A stretch of 64,000 nt of DNA, taken from assembly GCA_015069015.1 (NCBI GenBank), contig SVJK01000002.1, positions 1 to 64,000 of the forward strand, written 5' to 3'. The position numbers and the translations under genes were made by a program. Every line of letters starts with the position of its first letter. The stretch's first letter is position 1. The DNA is from Oscillospiraceae bacterium (lineage in GTDB: Bacteria > Bacillota > Clostridia > UMGS1810). This document shows positions 55,201 through 63,432 of this stretch, piece after piece. The notes beneath the pieces were generated by a model that was not told the origin of the DNA, made no database searches, and worked only from the letters and a program-made list of their open reading frames with translations.

Positions 55201-55655
55201 GGAACATAACCCAAAGAAGAGCAAAATCCGGCAGATTTATCACCAATATGACACTTTCCGATTTTTCGGGACAATGCAATGTAATATCCTTTGATAATGC
55301 AGTGTCAAAATATGAAAATGTCATATATGACGGTGCCGTTGTGTGCCTGAGTGCAGTGTTTTCAAAATCCGATGAAGAAAAAGAGGGCGAACTCCTTTTA
55401 AACAGTGCATATCTTTTAAACAAGCTTACCATTGGACCTGATAAGTCTTTGTATGTAAGAACAGATAAAAAAAGCAACTTTTCAACTCTTAAAAAACTTT
55501 TTGAAAAGTATCCCGGTGAAAGCAACCTCATAATATATTTTAAAGATACAAACGAAGTGGTGCGTTCAGATAAATCTCACAGGGTGAGTATATGTGATGA
55601 ACTTCTTTCGCTTCTTTCAGATTATGTCGGAAAAGATGATATAAAAGTGAGATGA
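52221..55655 (+). CDS. dnaE: DNA polymerase III alpha subunit (DnaE)
   Basis: 1144 aa. N-terminal PHP domain (HLHLHTQYSLLDG, ITDHGVMYG, QDVLTCIQTG), catalytic GPGRGSAAGSLVSYC and the Mg-binding PDIDIDF (396-402), the SLYRPGPMDQ loop, a helix-hairpin-helix region (YNALEAMIKCG-like) and a C-terminal OB fold (VTICGKIGNITQRRAKSG). It copies DNA as the replicative, error-prone or lagging-strand polymerase; Bacillota often also have PolC. GAGGAGC lies before ATG. The 446-base gap after it is described separately. Confidence 0.96.
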   Translation: MGTFTHLHLHTQYSLLDGAAEISKTLERVKNLGMDSVAITDHGVMYGVIEFYTKAVSMGIKPIIGCEVYTAPRSRFNKDAGIDKGYGHLVLLCKNETGYKNLLSLVTKSNTEGFYYKPRVDTELLKLHSEGLIALSGCLRGDVATAYLKYGYDYALKKALEFKDIFEKDSFYLEIQNHEIEEEKLVAHSLLKISSETGIGLVATNDVHYVQKEDALMQDVLTCIQTGKKLSDTDRLKMEGEEYYLKSPKEMSELFSGFPGAIENTQKIASMCNLTIDTSKIHLPSIEIDTNLSHSQYLKNLCIDGLKRKYENPSNELFERLDYELGVIDSMGYTDYFLIVWDFVDFARKNRISVGPGRGSAAGSLVSYCLDITQVDPIKYNLLFERFLNPERVTMPDIDIDFCYKRRDEVREYVARKYGETKVAQIITFGTLAAKAAIKDVGRVMGVPLSVTSKISSLVPNVLQIKLKDAIKDSDELGRMYRSDTEIKKLLDTAMKLEGFPRNSSTHAAGVVIGDVPLTNYVPLQSGDGGLLTQYPMSDLEKIGLLKMDFLSLRNLTIIDDCVEMINKKTDVEFSIENIPTDDKKTFELIQKGDTDGVFQLENPGLQTFMRKFMPKTLEDIVATTSLYRPGPMDQLPQFLENVKNPEKIVYKHPLLKPILKSTYGVVVYQEQVMKIVRSLGGYSLGRADLVRRSMAKKKFEEMVKEKDIFINGLEENGKVVVEGAKRRGIDEKTAEEIFDSLIDFANYAFNKSHAACYALVAYRTAYLKAHYPTFYLASVLKNYAGYITKAVKYISSFKKYSINVLPPDVNKSTAHFSPEGKDVRFGLCWLKNVGDRFPSQIEKERSINGEFTSFEDFAKRMSSYDMNKRAIESMIKCGCFDSLHPNRKSLVYSYESIVDRELGIAKSQGIGQIDWFSMGVEEETYSAKKVECQDFSKEDKLNLEYEYSGMYFSGHPLDSYRIKVEAFSTCTSSDVSEGTIPDSEKVTICGKIGNITQRRAKSGRFITNMTLSDFSGQCNVISFDNAVSKYENVIYDGAVVCLSAVFSKSDEEKEGELLLNSAYLLNKLTIGPDKSLYVRTDKKSNFSTLKKLFEKYPGESNLIIYFKDTNEVVRSDKSHRVSICDELLSLLSDYVGKDDIKVR

Positions 55656-55881
55656 AAAATACCGTCTTTATATCATATAGAGTTTGTTTGTAGGGGCAAT
55701 TCACGAATTGTCTGAAAAACATATTGGTTTTATGATGTGAAAATATCGAGAAAACGAAAGAATTTTTATTTCTAACTTAACAAAACCATAGTAAAGAATG
55801 TCGAATCTTGACGAAATAAAAGGACTTTGTGAGATTTCAGAAATGATACATATATTTTTTATGTAAAAACTACAGATTACT

Positions 55882-55926
55882 TAAAAATCACCCTCAAAAG
55901 TTTTGCTTTTGGTGGTGATTTTTTGT
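55882..55926 (+). terminator. Rho-independent terminator
   Basis: AAAATCACCCTCAAAAG pairs with CTTTTGGTGGTGATTTT around a TTTTG loop, ending in T-run. Confidence 0.75.
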
Positions 55927-55984
55927 GTAGAAAAAAATAACTGAGATAAACTTATAACAAAAATAATAATAAACTAATAAACAC

Positions 55985-56013
55985 TTGATTTTTGTGGGAA
56001 AATAGTATATACT
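55985..56013 (+). promoter_or_regulatory. Putative sigma-A promoter of pfkA
   Basis: TTGATT (55985-55990), a 17-base spacer and TATACT (56008-56013). Confidence 0.55.
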
Positions 56014-56101
56014 AAGTAAGATATTATGCAGTTTTATGTATTTTTGTAAATTAAAGTCACAATATATGTATGGAATATTGTCGTAAACAGGAGGAATATA
56101 C

Positions 56102-57100
56102 ATGGAAATTAAGACAATAGGAGTTCTCACATCAGGCGGTGATGCCCCCGGTATGAATGCCGCAATCCGTGCCATTGTAAGATATGGTCTTTCTTGCGGA
56201 TTCAGAATGGTTGGTGTTGAAAGAGGGTATCACGGACTTTTAAGAGGAGAGTTCAAAGAACTCACCGCTGCAAGTGTGAGCGATCTTATTCAAAGAGGAG
56301 GAACAATTCTTCAGACTGCAAGAAGCAAGGCTTTTGCAACACCTGAAGGAATCGAACAGGCATCAAAACTTGCAAAGGAATACGGACTCGATGCTCTGAT
56401 TGTTATTGGCGGTGACGGTTCTTTCAGAGGTGCCCATAAACTCAGCGAAACAGGAATAAACACAATCGGTATTCCCGGAACAATTGACAATGATATATCC
56501 TGCACAGAATATACAATAGGCTATGACACAGCACTCAACACAGCGATGGAAGCAGTTGACAAAATCAGAGATACTGCAACAAGTCATCAGAGGTGCTCTC
56601 TCATTGAAGTAATGGGAAGAAATGCAGGCTATATTGCTGTTGATGTTGCCCTTGCAACAGGTGCAGAAATGGTTCTCATTCCTGAAAGAGATAAACATTG
56701 TCCCAAAGTTGAACTTGTCAACCGTATTGTTGAAGATATCAGGCAGAGTCAGAAAGTTGGCAAAAAACACCACATCGTTATCATTGCTGAAGGTGTCGGA
56801 GGTTCTCAGGAACTTGCCCAAATGATAGAGGAATGCACAGAAGTTGAAACAAGAGCAACAGTTCTCGGTCATATCCAAAGAGGCGGAAGCCCCACAATCC
56901 GTGATCGTGTGTATGCCGCTAAGATGGGAAAAATGGCGGTAGACCTTTTGAAAGAGGGCAAAACAAACCGTGTTGTAGTTGTGCAAAACGGTAAACTTAC
57001 AGATGTGGATATCACTGAAGGTCTCGAAATGAAAAAAAATGTTTCAGAGTTTGATTATGAACTTGTAGGAAGTCTTTCAAGAAATATTCAGAATTGCTGA
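56102..57100 (+). CDS. pfkA: ATP-dependent 6-phosphofructokinase
   Basis: 332 aa. GVLTSGGDAPGMNAAIR (ATP site), GGDGSFRGA, the catalytic GTIDNDISCTEYTIGYDTA, EVMGRNAGYIA and GHIQRGGSP are all canonical PfkA. It makes fructose-1,6-bisphosphate, the metabolite that controls HprK. GGAGGAATA precedes ATG. It is followed by a 60-aa membrane protein 19 bases downstream. Confidence 0.96.
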   Translation: MEIKTIGVLTSGGDAPGMNAAIRAIVRYGLSCGFRMVGVERGYHGLLRGEFKELTAASVSDLIQRGGTILQTARSKAFATPEGIEQASKLAKEYGLDALIVIGGDGSFRGAHKLSETGINTIGIPGTIDNDISCTEYTIGYDTALNTAMEAVDKIRDTATSHQRCSLIEVMGRNAGYIAVDVALATGAEMVLIPERDKHCPKVELVNRIVEDIRQSQKVGKKHHIVIIAEGVGGSQELAQMIEECTEVETRATVLGHIQRGGSPTIRDRVYAAKMGKMAVDLLKEGKTNRVVVVQNGKLTDVDITEGLEMKKNVSEFDYELVGSLSRNIQNC

Positions 57101-57119
57101 TACGGAGACGTGAGATAAA

Positions 57120-57302
57120 ATGACAAAAATACTGGCAGGCATTCTCATAGTCGTAGGTGCTATTTTAACATATCTTTCAAAAAAGATTGCACAATTCATA
57201 TGGAAAGAAACCGTTGATACGGCAGATGAGAAAAATATATATGTGAAACTTTCGGGACTTGTGCTAATCATCATTGCAGTGGTGATTACGGCACTTTCCT
57301 GA
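57120..57302 (+). CDS. Small two-TM protein, 60 aa
   Basis: Two hydrophobic helices (ILAGILIVVGAILTYLS and LSGLVLIIIAVVITALS) flank a charged 22-residue loop (KETVDTADEKN). GGAGACGTGAGAT precedes the ATG. It fits between pfkA and valS and is presumably co-transcribed with them. No family recognised. Confidence 0.65.
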   Translation: MTKILAGILIVVGAILTYLSKKIAQFIWKETVDTADEKNIYVKLSGLVLIIIAVVITALS

Positions 57303-57324
57303 TTTAACAAGGAGAAATGTTTAA

Positions 57325-59952
57325 ATGAAAAAAGAACTTGCAAAAACATACAATCCTTCAGAAGTTGAAGACAGAATATACGCTGAATGGATAGAAAAAA
57401 ACTATTTTCATGCAGAAATTGACAAAACAAAAGAACCTTTCACCATTGTAATTCCACCTCCGAATGTTACAGGTCAACTTCATATGGGACACGCTCTTGA
57501 CGAAACTTTGCAGGATATTTTGATCCGCTACAAAAGAATGCAGGGCTACAGCACCCTTTGGGTTCCCGGAACAGACCATGCCGGAATTGCAACACAGATT
57601 AAGGTTGAGGAAGAACTTCGCGTGAATGAAGGTCTTACACGTTATGACCTCGGAAGAGAAAAATTTCTTGAAAGAGTGTGGCAATGGAAAGAAAAATACG
57701 GTAGCCGCATCATAAACCAGCTCAAAAAAATCGGCTCTTCCTGTGACTGGGAAAGAGAGCGTTTCACAATGGATGAAGGATGCTCAAAAGCAGTTAAGGA
57801 AGTGTTTGTAAATCTTTATGAAAAAGGTCTTATATATCAGGGAAGCCGCATAATTAACTGGTGTCCTCACTGTATCACAGCACTTTCCGATGCAGAGGTT
57901 GAACACGCAGAACAGCCCGGACATTTCTGGCACATAAAATATAATGTTAAAGACAGTGACGAATATGTTGTAATTGCCACAACCCGTCCCGAAACTCTCT
58001 TTGGAGATACTGCAGTTGCAGTAAATCCCGAAGATGAAAGATATGCATCACTTGTTGGAAAAACTCTCATTCTTCCCCTTGTTGGCAGAGAAATTCCCGT
58101 TATTGCAGATGAATATGTTGATAAAGAATTCGGTACAGGATGTGTTAAAATCACTCCCGCCCACGATCCCAACGACTTTGAAGTTGGTCTTCGTCATAAC
58201 CTTGAACAGATTAAGGTTATGAATGACGATGCAACAATGAATTCATATGCAGGAAAATATGAGGGAATGGATCGTTATGAATGCAGAAAACAGATGATAG
58301 AAGACCTTGAGGAAATGGGACTTCTTCTTAAAATTGAAGACCACACTCATAATGTTGGACAGTGTTACCGCTGCGGAACAACTGTTGAACCCATCATTTC
58401 AAAACAGTGGTTTGTAAAAATGGAACCCCTTGCAAAACCTGCAATTGATGCAGTTAAAAACGGAGACACAAGTTTCATTCCCGAACATTTTGAAAAGATA
58501 TATTTCCATTGGCTTGAAAATATCCGTGACTGGTGCATAAGCCGTCAACTTTGGTGGGGACACAGAATCCCTGCGTTCTACTGTGACGACTGTAACGAAA
58601 TAGTAGTAACAAAAGAAGAAGGGGCAATCTGTCCCAAATGCGGAAAGGAAATGCGTCAGGATCCCGACACATTAGACACATGGTTCAGTTCAGCCCTCTG
58701 GCCTTTCTCAACTCTCGGATGGCCTGATAAAACTGAAGAAATGGAATATTTCTATCCCACAAGCGTTCTTGTTACAGGCTATGATATAATTCCTTTCTGG
58801 GTAATGAGAATGATGTTCTCAGGACTTGAGCACACAGGTCAGGTGCCTTTTGACAAGGTGTTCATTCACGGTCTTGTCCGTGACAGTCAGGGAAGAAAAA
58901 TGAGTAAATCCCTCGGAAACGGAATAGATCCCCTCGAAATCATTTCTGAATACGGTGCCGATGCTCTCCGTTTCACTCTGGCAACAGGAAATTCTCCCGG
59001 AAACGATATGCGTTTCTACATAGAAAGAGTAGAGGCAAGCCGAAACTTTGCAAACAAAATCTGGAATGCTTCAAGATTCCTTATGATGAATCTTACAATT
59101 GACAAGATTGAACTTCCTGACACCACTGAACTTAAACTTGAGGATAAATGGATTCTTTCTGAATACAACAATCTTGTAAAAGAAGTAACCGACAATCTCG
59201 ACAAATTTGAACTTGGTATTGCAGTTTCCAAACTCTATGACTTTATCTGGGATAACTATTGTGACTGGTATATTGAACTTGTTAAACCCCGTCTCTATGA
59301 AAAAGACGGAGCAGATAAAGTGGCACAAAACGTTCTGAGTTTCGTTCTCATCGGTGCTCTCAAACTTCTTCATCCCTTCATGCCGTTTATCACAGAAGAA
59401 ATCTTCTCAGGTCTTCCCACAGGCGAAGACAGCATAATGGTGAGTCAGTGGCCCAAAGCATGTGACTGCATGAACTTTGAGGAAGAAGAAAAGAGAATGC
59501 ACATCGTTATGGATGCCATAAGAAGTGTCCGCAACATCCGTTCACAGATGAATGTTGTTCCTTCAAGAAAAGCAAAACTCATCATTGTTTCTGAAAATGA
59601 AGATATTTTCAAAGATACAGGCATCTATTTTGAAAAACTTGCCTCAGCATCAGAAGTTGTGGTAACAAGTGACAAATCCGGTGTGGATGAAAGTGCAGTA
59701 AACGTTGTTGTTGAAGGTGCAACCATCTATATTCCCCTCGATGAACTTGTTGATAAAGAAAAAGAAATTGAACGTCTCCAAAAAGAGATGAAAAATTTAG
59801 AAGCTGAAATCAAACGTGTTGAAGGGAAACTCGACAATGCAGGATTTGTTGCAAAAGCACCTGCTCACGTTGTTGAAGAAGAAAAAGCAAAAGGCGAAAA
59901 ATATGCCAAAATGCTTGAAGAAGTACGCGAAAGCCTCGCAAAACTGAAATAA
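57325..59952 (+). CDS. valS: Valyl-tRNA synthetase
   Basis: 875 aa, normal length. HIGH is HMGH (53-56) in [19 protein letters not shown] is exact at 525-529 in [10 protein letters not shown]. Editing domain ([15 protein letters not shown]) and a zinc ribbon ([14 protein letters not shown]) near 419-440 are present. The last 60 residues form a coiled-coil arm ([16 protein letters not shown]). It charges tRNA-Val. AAGGAGAAA precedes ATG. folC follows with one base between stop and its ribosome binding site. Confidence 0.97.
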   Translation: MKKELAKTYNPSEVEDRIYAEWIEKNYFHAEIDKTKEPFTIVIPPPNVTGQLHMGHALDETLQDILIRYKRMQGYSTLWVPGTDHAGIATQIKVEEELRVNEGLTRYDLGREKFLERVWQWKEKYGSRIINQLKKIGSSCDWERERFTMDEGCSKAVKEVFVNLYEKGLIYQGSRIINWCPHCITALSDAEVEHAEQPGHFWHIKYNVKDSDEYVVIATTRPETLFGDTAVAVNPEDERYASLVGKTLILPLVGREIPVIADEYVDKEFGTGCVKITPAHDPNDFEVGLRHNLEQIKVMNDDATMNSYAGKYEGMDRYECRKQMIEDLEEMGLLLKIEDHTHNVGQCYRCGTTVEPIISKQWFVKMEPLAKPAIDAVKNGDTSFIPEHFEKIYFHWLENIRDWCISRQLWWGHRIPAFYCDDCNEIVVTKEEGAICPKCGKEMRQDPDTLDTWFSSALWPFSTLGWPDKTEEMEYFYPTSVLVTGYDIIPFWVMRMMFSGLEHTGQVPFDKVFIHGLVRDSQGRKMSKSLGNGIDPLEIISEYGADALRFTLATGNSPGNDMRFYIERVEASRNFANKIWNASRFLMMNLTIDKIELPDTTELKLEDKWILSEYNNLVKEVTDNLDKFELGIAVSKLYDFIWDNYCDWYIELVKPRLYEKDGADKVAQNVLSFVLIGALKLLHPFMPFITEEIFSGLPTGEDSIMVSQWPKACDCMNFEEEEKRMHIVMDAIRSVRNIRSQMNVVPSRKAKLIIVSENEDIFKDTGIYFEKLASASEVVVTSDKSGVDESAVNVVVEGATIYIPLDELVDKEKEIERLQKEMKNLEAEIKRVEGKLDNAGFVAKAPAHVVEEEKAKGEKYAKMLEEVRESLAKLK

Positions 59953-59962
59953 GGTGAATATA

Positions 59963-61222
59963 TTGATAACTGATGCTAAATCAGCCGTAGAGTATATTCA
60001 TTCGCTTTCAAGGTTTGGAAAAAAGGCAGGCCTTTCAAACATAAAGACAATGCTTGAAAGATTGGGCAATCCCCACAAAGGACAAAAGTTTGTCCACGTT
60101 GCCGGAACCAACGGAAAAGGCTCAGTTTCAAATATGATCAAAAATATTTTGGCAAGCCATGGATATAAGGTGGGGTATTATACCTCACCTTATATTGAAT
60201 TTTTCAGCGAAAGAATATGCATAGGGCAAACACTCATATCAGATGAAGATCTTGTGTATTACACAAACAAGGTAAAAGATGTATGCTATGGGCTTACACC
60301 AATAGAATTTGAATTCATAACTGCTATGGCATTTTTGTATTTTAAAGACCAAAAATGTGACATAGCCGTTCTTGAGGTAGGACTTGGAGGCAGGTTTGAT
60401 GCAACAAATGTCATAGACACTCCTCTTTTAAATGTCATCACTCCGATAGGCTATGACCACACCGCTATCCTCGGAGATTCCCTTGAGGAAATAGCCTTTG
60501 AAAAAAGCGGGACAATAAAAGAAAATTCAACTGTGGTCATTAGTCCTTCCATGGCACCGGAATGTGTGAAAGTGATTGAAAAAAGATGCACTCAGACAAA
60601 TTCAAAGTTGATTTTCCCAACTGTTAACCCAACTTGTATCGCATACAAAAAAGAAGGCACAGAGTTTGTATATGAAAATGAAAAATATATTCTTTCTCTT
60701 CTTGGCACATATCAGGTGGAAAATGCGGTTTTAGCCATAGAATCGGCAAAAGCACTTATGAAAAAGGCAGAACTTGATTCAGATGACATAAAATCAGGTC
60801 TTGCCTTGTCAAAATGGAAGTGCCGTTTTGAAATCCTCGGCAAAAATCCTTCCGTAGTTTTTGACGGGGCGCATAACAGCCATGGTGTAAATGCGCTGAC
60901 AAAAAGTATCCGCACATATTATCCAAACGAGAAAAAAGTCATACTTTTTTCTATGCTTGGAGAAAAAGACTGGGAAAAAAGCATAGATATGCTTACAGAT
61001 GTTGCGGATAGTTTTGTAGTCACCAAAGTCCCGTCAATCAGACAAAGTGTTCCCAATGAACTTTTTGCACGTATTGAAAAATGCGGAAAAGATGTGTATG
61101 TTGTCCATGAACCCATAGAGGCATTAAAAAAAGCAACAGAACTTGCAAAAGATAACGGTGTAGTATTTGTGACAGGTTCTCTCTATCTTTGCGGATACCT
61201 CAGAGGATATGTCGAAAATTGA
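59963..61222 (+). CDS. folC: Folylpolyglutamate synthase / dihydrofolate synthase
   Basis: About 419 aa from TTG 59963, 6 bases after AAGGTG (59951-59956); the GTG at 59954 overlaps that site. P-loop GTNGKGS (48-54), the ISDEDLVYYTNKV omega region, GLGGRFDATNVI and the DGAHN motif are typical of FolC. It adds glutamate to folate or dihydropteroate. A terminator follows; spoIIAA begins 100 bases later. Confidence 0.92.
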   Translation: MITDAKSAVEYIHSLSRFGKKAGLSNIKTMLERLGNPHKGQKFVHVAGTNGKGSVSNMIKNILASHGYKVGYYTSPYIEFFSERICIGQTLISDEDLVYYTNKVKDVCYGLTPIEFEFITAMAFLYFKDQKCDIAVLEVGLGGRFDATNVIDTPLLNVITPIGYDHTAILGDSLEEIAFEKSGTIKENSTVVISPSMAPECVKVIEKRCTQTNSKLIFPTVNPTCIAYKKEGTEFVYENEKYILSLLGTYQVENAVLAIESAKALMKKAELDSDDIKSGLALSKWKCRFEILGKNPSVVFDGAHNSHGVNALTKSIRTYYPNEKKVILFSMLGEKDWEKSIDMLTDVADSFVVTKVPSIRQSVPNELFARIEKCGKDVYVVHEPIEALKKATELAKDNGVVFVTGSLYLCGYLRGYVEN

Positions 61223-61234
61223 TGATGATAAGTC

Positions 61235-61277
61235 AAAACCCCTCATTTCCCGACAAAGGGAAGTGAGGGGTTTTCTT
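61235..61277 (+). terminator. Rho-independent terminator after folC
   Basis: AAAACCCCTCA pairs with TGAGGGGTTTT; the inner TTTCCC/GGGA arms extend it to about 15 bp. Confidence 0.85.
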
Positions 61278-61322
61278 GAATAAGAACAAAGACAAAATCA
61301 TCAGAAAAACGGAGGCAGAAAA

Positions 61323-61652
61323 ATGACACTGAATTTTAGCGACAAAGATAATTCGCTGATAATGACCATATCGGGTGAAATTGATCACAGGTATGCAGTG
61401 AGAATAAGAAATGAGGCAGACAGAAGAATTGTCACATATCCCGATAAACACTTTGTTATGGATCTTACAAATGTAACTTTTATGGACAGTTCGGGAATTG
61501 GCGTCATAATAGGCAGATACAAACTCATAAAAAGTTTTGGAACAAGCCTGTGTATAGTTTCATCGAATCCCACTTTGGAAAAAATTCTTTCAATGTCAGG
61601 CATTGAAAAGATAATTCCTATTCACAAAACACTCAAAGAAGCAATACGTTAA
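61323..61652 (+). CDS. spoIIAA: Anti-sigma-F factor antagonist SpoIIAA
   Basis: 109 aa, STAS domain. The phosphorylatable serine is in TFMDSSGIGVIIG (S56/S57, equal to S58 in Bacillus). When dephosphorylated by SpoIIE it binds SpoIIAB and frees sigma-F in the forespore. GGAGGC precedes ATG. First gene of the classical spoIIAA-spoIIAB-sigF operon. Confidence 0.95.
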   Translation: MTLNFSDKDNSLIMTISGEIDHRYAVRIRNEADRRIVTYPDKHFVMDLTNVTFMDSSGIGVIIGRYKLIKSFGTSLCIVSSNPTLEKILSMSGIEKIIPIHKTLKEAIR

Positions 61653-61666
61653 GGAGATTAACAAAT

Positions 61667-62104
61667 ATGAATAAAAAGAATAAACTTAAAACAAGTTTTA
61701 TGTCCATACCCGAAAATGAAAGCCTGGCAAGAGTAATATGTGCATCATTTATATCACAGTTAAACCCCACACTGGAGGAGTTGACCGATGTAAAAACTGC
61801 AGTATCCGAGGCTGTGACAAATTGCATTGTTCATGCCTATGAAAACAAAGATGACGGAATCATATATATGGACTGTATGATAGAGGACAGCAAAATAACT
61901 GTGGATGTTAAAGATTACGGAAAAGGCATAGAAGATGTGAAAAAAGCAATGGAGCCAATGTACACATCAAATCCCGAAGCAGAGCGCTCAGGTATGGGTT
62001 TTACCGTCATGGAAACATTTATGGATGAAATTTTAGTTGATTCAATTGTAGGAGTAGGCACAAAAGTACATATGACCAAAACAATCCCCCAAAGGGATTT
62101 TTAA
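61667..62104 (+). CDS. spoIIAB: Anti-sigma-F factor SpoIIAB
   Basis: 145 aa, GHKL ATPase/kinase. N-box in AVSEAVTNCIVHAYEN, G1 in DVKDYGKGIED, G2 in ERSGMGFTVMETFMDE. It binds sigma-F in the ATP form and phosphorylates SpoIIAA. GGAGATTAACAAAT precedes ATG, 14 bases after spoIIAA. Confidence 0.95.
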   Translation: MNKKNKLKTSFMSIPENESLARVICASFISQLNPTLEELTDVKTAVSEAVTNCIVHAYENKDDGIIYMDCMIEDSKITVDVKDYGKGIEDVKKAMEPMYTSNPEAERSGMGFTVMETFMDEILVDSIVGVGTKVHMTKTIPQRDF

Positions 62105-62121
62105 TGCTATAGGAGGCTAAA

Positions 62122-62835
62122 TTGACAGACAACACAGCACTAATAAAAAATGCATCAGAAGGAGATAAAACAGCGGAGGACATTTTAGTAAAACAAAACA
62201 TTCCTCTGGTGCACAGTTGCGTTAAAAAGCTCATTCGTCAGGGCTTTGAATATGACGATCTGGTGCAGGTTGGCAGTATAGGACTCATAAAAGCCCTAAG
62301 AAAGTTTGATACCTCCCTGGGTCTTAAACTGTCAACCTATGCAGTCCCCTTGATAATGGGAGAAATAAAAAGATATATGAGAGATTACAGTGCCCTGAAG
62401 GTGAGCCGTTCCCACAAGGAACTGTGGCTCAAAGCCGTGAGGGTAAGAGAGATTCTTACAAAAAGATTATCAAGAGAGGCAGGCATAAATGAAATTGCAA
62501 AAGAAATGGGAGTCAGCACCGAAAAACTTGTAATGGCAATGGAGGCCTGCAGACCATGTGAATCTCTTCAAAGCCCCATAGGCAACGACGGAAAAAACGA
62601 TATTTTTCTTGCGGATACCGTAGGGGATAGCTCGACACCTGAAAAGGATACGGAAATAATAGCCCTTAAAAGTGCAATAAACTCTCTTAATGAAAGGGAA
62701 CGCAAAATTATTATTTTAAGATATTTTATGGGTAAAACCCAATGTGAAGTTTCAGAAATTATTGGGGTTTCACAGGTGCAGATTTCCCGCATAGAGAAAA
62801 AAATTCTTTCGGGTCTCCGCCATATGATGGAATAA
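62122..62835 (+). CDS. sigF: RNA polymerase sigma-F factor
   Basis: 237 aa from TTG 62122, with AGGAGG upstream (62111-62116). Region 2 (YDDLVQVGSIGLIKALRKFD), region 3 (KRLSREAGINEIAKEMGVS) and region 4 (EREKIIILRYFMGKTQCEVSE-like, VSQVQISRIEKK) are complete. It is the first compartment-specific sigma factor of the forespore. 17 bases after spoIIAB. Confidence 0.95.
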   Translation: MTDNTALIKNASEGDKTAEDILVKQNIPLVHSCVKKLIRQGFEYDDLVQVGSIGLIKALRKFDTSLGLKLSTYAVPLIMGEIKRYMRDYSALKVSRSHKELWLKAVRVREILTKRLSREAGINEIAKEMGVSTEKLVMAMEACRPCESLQSPIGNDGKNDIFLADTVGDSSTPEKDTEIIALKSAINSLNERERKIIILRYFMGKTQCEVSEIIGVSQVQISRIEKKILSGLRHMME

Positions 62836-62955
62836 ACTGCAGATGTATTATTGACGAAATGTACAAAAAACAAGTTGTATAGTGCAAATCAATGATGATT
62901 TTGTTGTAGAAACTCAACAAAAAAACAATTTTAAAAAGAAATTATTTAAACATCA

Positions 62956-62984
62956 TTGACAAGATGCGTTTTTTGTATTATAAT
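62956..62984 (+). promoter_or_regulatory. Consensus sigma-A promoter of an orphan transcript
   Basis: TTGACA (62956-62961), a 17-base spacer and TATAAT (62979-62984): a full match in both boxes and spacing. Confidence 0.75.
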
Positions 62985-63056
62985 ATAGACAGAGAAAAGG
63001 GAAAAACCTTTTCCCGATAAATTGGATTAATGCTTTAGCAGAAAGGACTGATTCCG

Positions 63057-63113
63057 ATGGGCCAGACAACAGAAGAGCAAGTGACGGTTTGTGCACCGTC
63101 GGAGCGCTTGTAA
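63057..63113 (+). CDS. Possible 18-codon peptide inside the orphan transcript
   Basis: ATG 63057 is 9 bases after AAAGGA. The frame reads MGQTTEEQVTVCAPSERL and then stops at TAA 63111. The frame continues past the stop for a further charged stretch (EQKEQAVSKKEKEDEETENK) to TGA. It may be a leader peptide, a decayed gene, or chance inside a structured RNA whose GACGGT/ACCGTC stem overlaps it. Confidence 0.25.
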   Translation: MGQTTEEQVTVCAPSERL

Positions 63114-63322
63114 GAGCAAAAAGAACAGGCTGTCTCAAAAAAAGAAAAAGAAGATGAGGAGACAGAAAACAAAAAGAATTACCGATGAAGTTGCACAATC
63201 CAGATAAGAAGTATTTTATATAGATTAATGTTTCGGCTATTACCAAAAACTGAATATTAAAAATAAAAAGAAAAGGAAGTTTTTAAAGAAATTTAGTTAA
63301 GAGAGAATAAATTAAGAATTAT

Positions 63323-63357
63323 AAGCCCTGAATCTGCATGATGGATTCAGGGCTTTA
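63323..63357 (+). terminator. Hairpin ending the orphan transcript
   Basis: AAGCCCTGAATC pairs with GATTCAGGGCTT around a 9-base loop, a perfect 12-bp stem followed by TTAAAG. Confidence 0.75.
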
Positions 63358-63364
63358 AAGTTCA

Positions 63365-63393
63365 TTGACAAATTGCTTATATAATGATAAAAT
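63365..63393 (+). promoter_or_regulatory. Promoter of the ROK regulator gene
   Basis: TTGACA (63365-63370), a 17-base spacer and TAAAAT (63388-63393), about 40 bases before ATG. Confidence 0.6.
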
Positions 63394-63432
63394 TATAAGG
63401 AGAAAAACAAAGGGGCAAAGGAGGAGGAGTTC

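Larger units (their letters stand above)
55656..56101. other. 446-base gap between dnaE and pfkA
   Basis: No ORF. It contains a TAGGGGCAATTCACGAATTG palindrome at 55691-55710 (remnant of a widespread TAGGGGCGATTCACGAATCGCC-type repeat), a terminator at 55882-55925 and the pfkA promoter at 55985-56013. The rest is very AT-rich and shows no other signal. Confidence 0.6.
62990..63357 (+). ncRNA. Candidate structured non-coding RNA of about 365 nt
   Basis: A consensus promoter starts it and a strong hairpin at 63323-63355 ends it. Within there is no ORF longer than 18 codons behind a ribosome binding site. Local structure is plentiful: GGGAAAA/TTTTCCC at 62999-63015, GACGGT/ACCGTC (63083-63100) extended by CAAGTG/CGCTTG, and CTGTCTC/GAGACAG (63130-63165). 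A near-repeat GATTAATGCTTTAGC (63025) and GATTAATGTTTCGGC (63223) lies 198 bases apart, differing only by transitions. I compared it with tmRNA, RNase P RNA, SRP RNA, 6S, M-box and other riboswitch signatures I know and found no match. An attenuated leader for the ROK gene is the main alternative. Confidence 0.45.

Noticed and set aside
61270..61322. Sigma-H promoter for the spoIIA operon
   Set aside because: A GGGGTTTTCTTGAATAAG stretch resembles parts of sigma-H boxes, but the spacing is too short to support it.
62990..63180. M-box (magnesium) riboswitch in the orphan transcript
   Set aside because: A GGGCCAGACAACAGA stretch looked slightly similar to the M-box core, but the required GTTAGGTGAGGCTCC segment is absent and no mgtE or other transporter follows.
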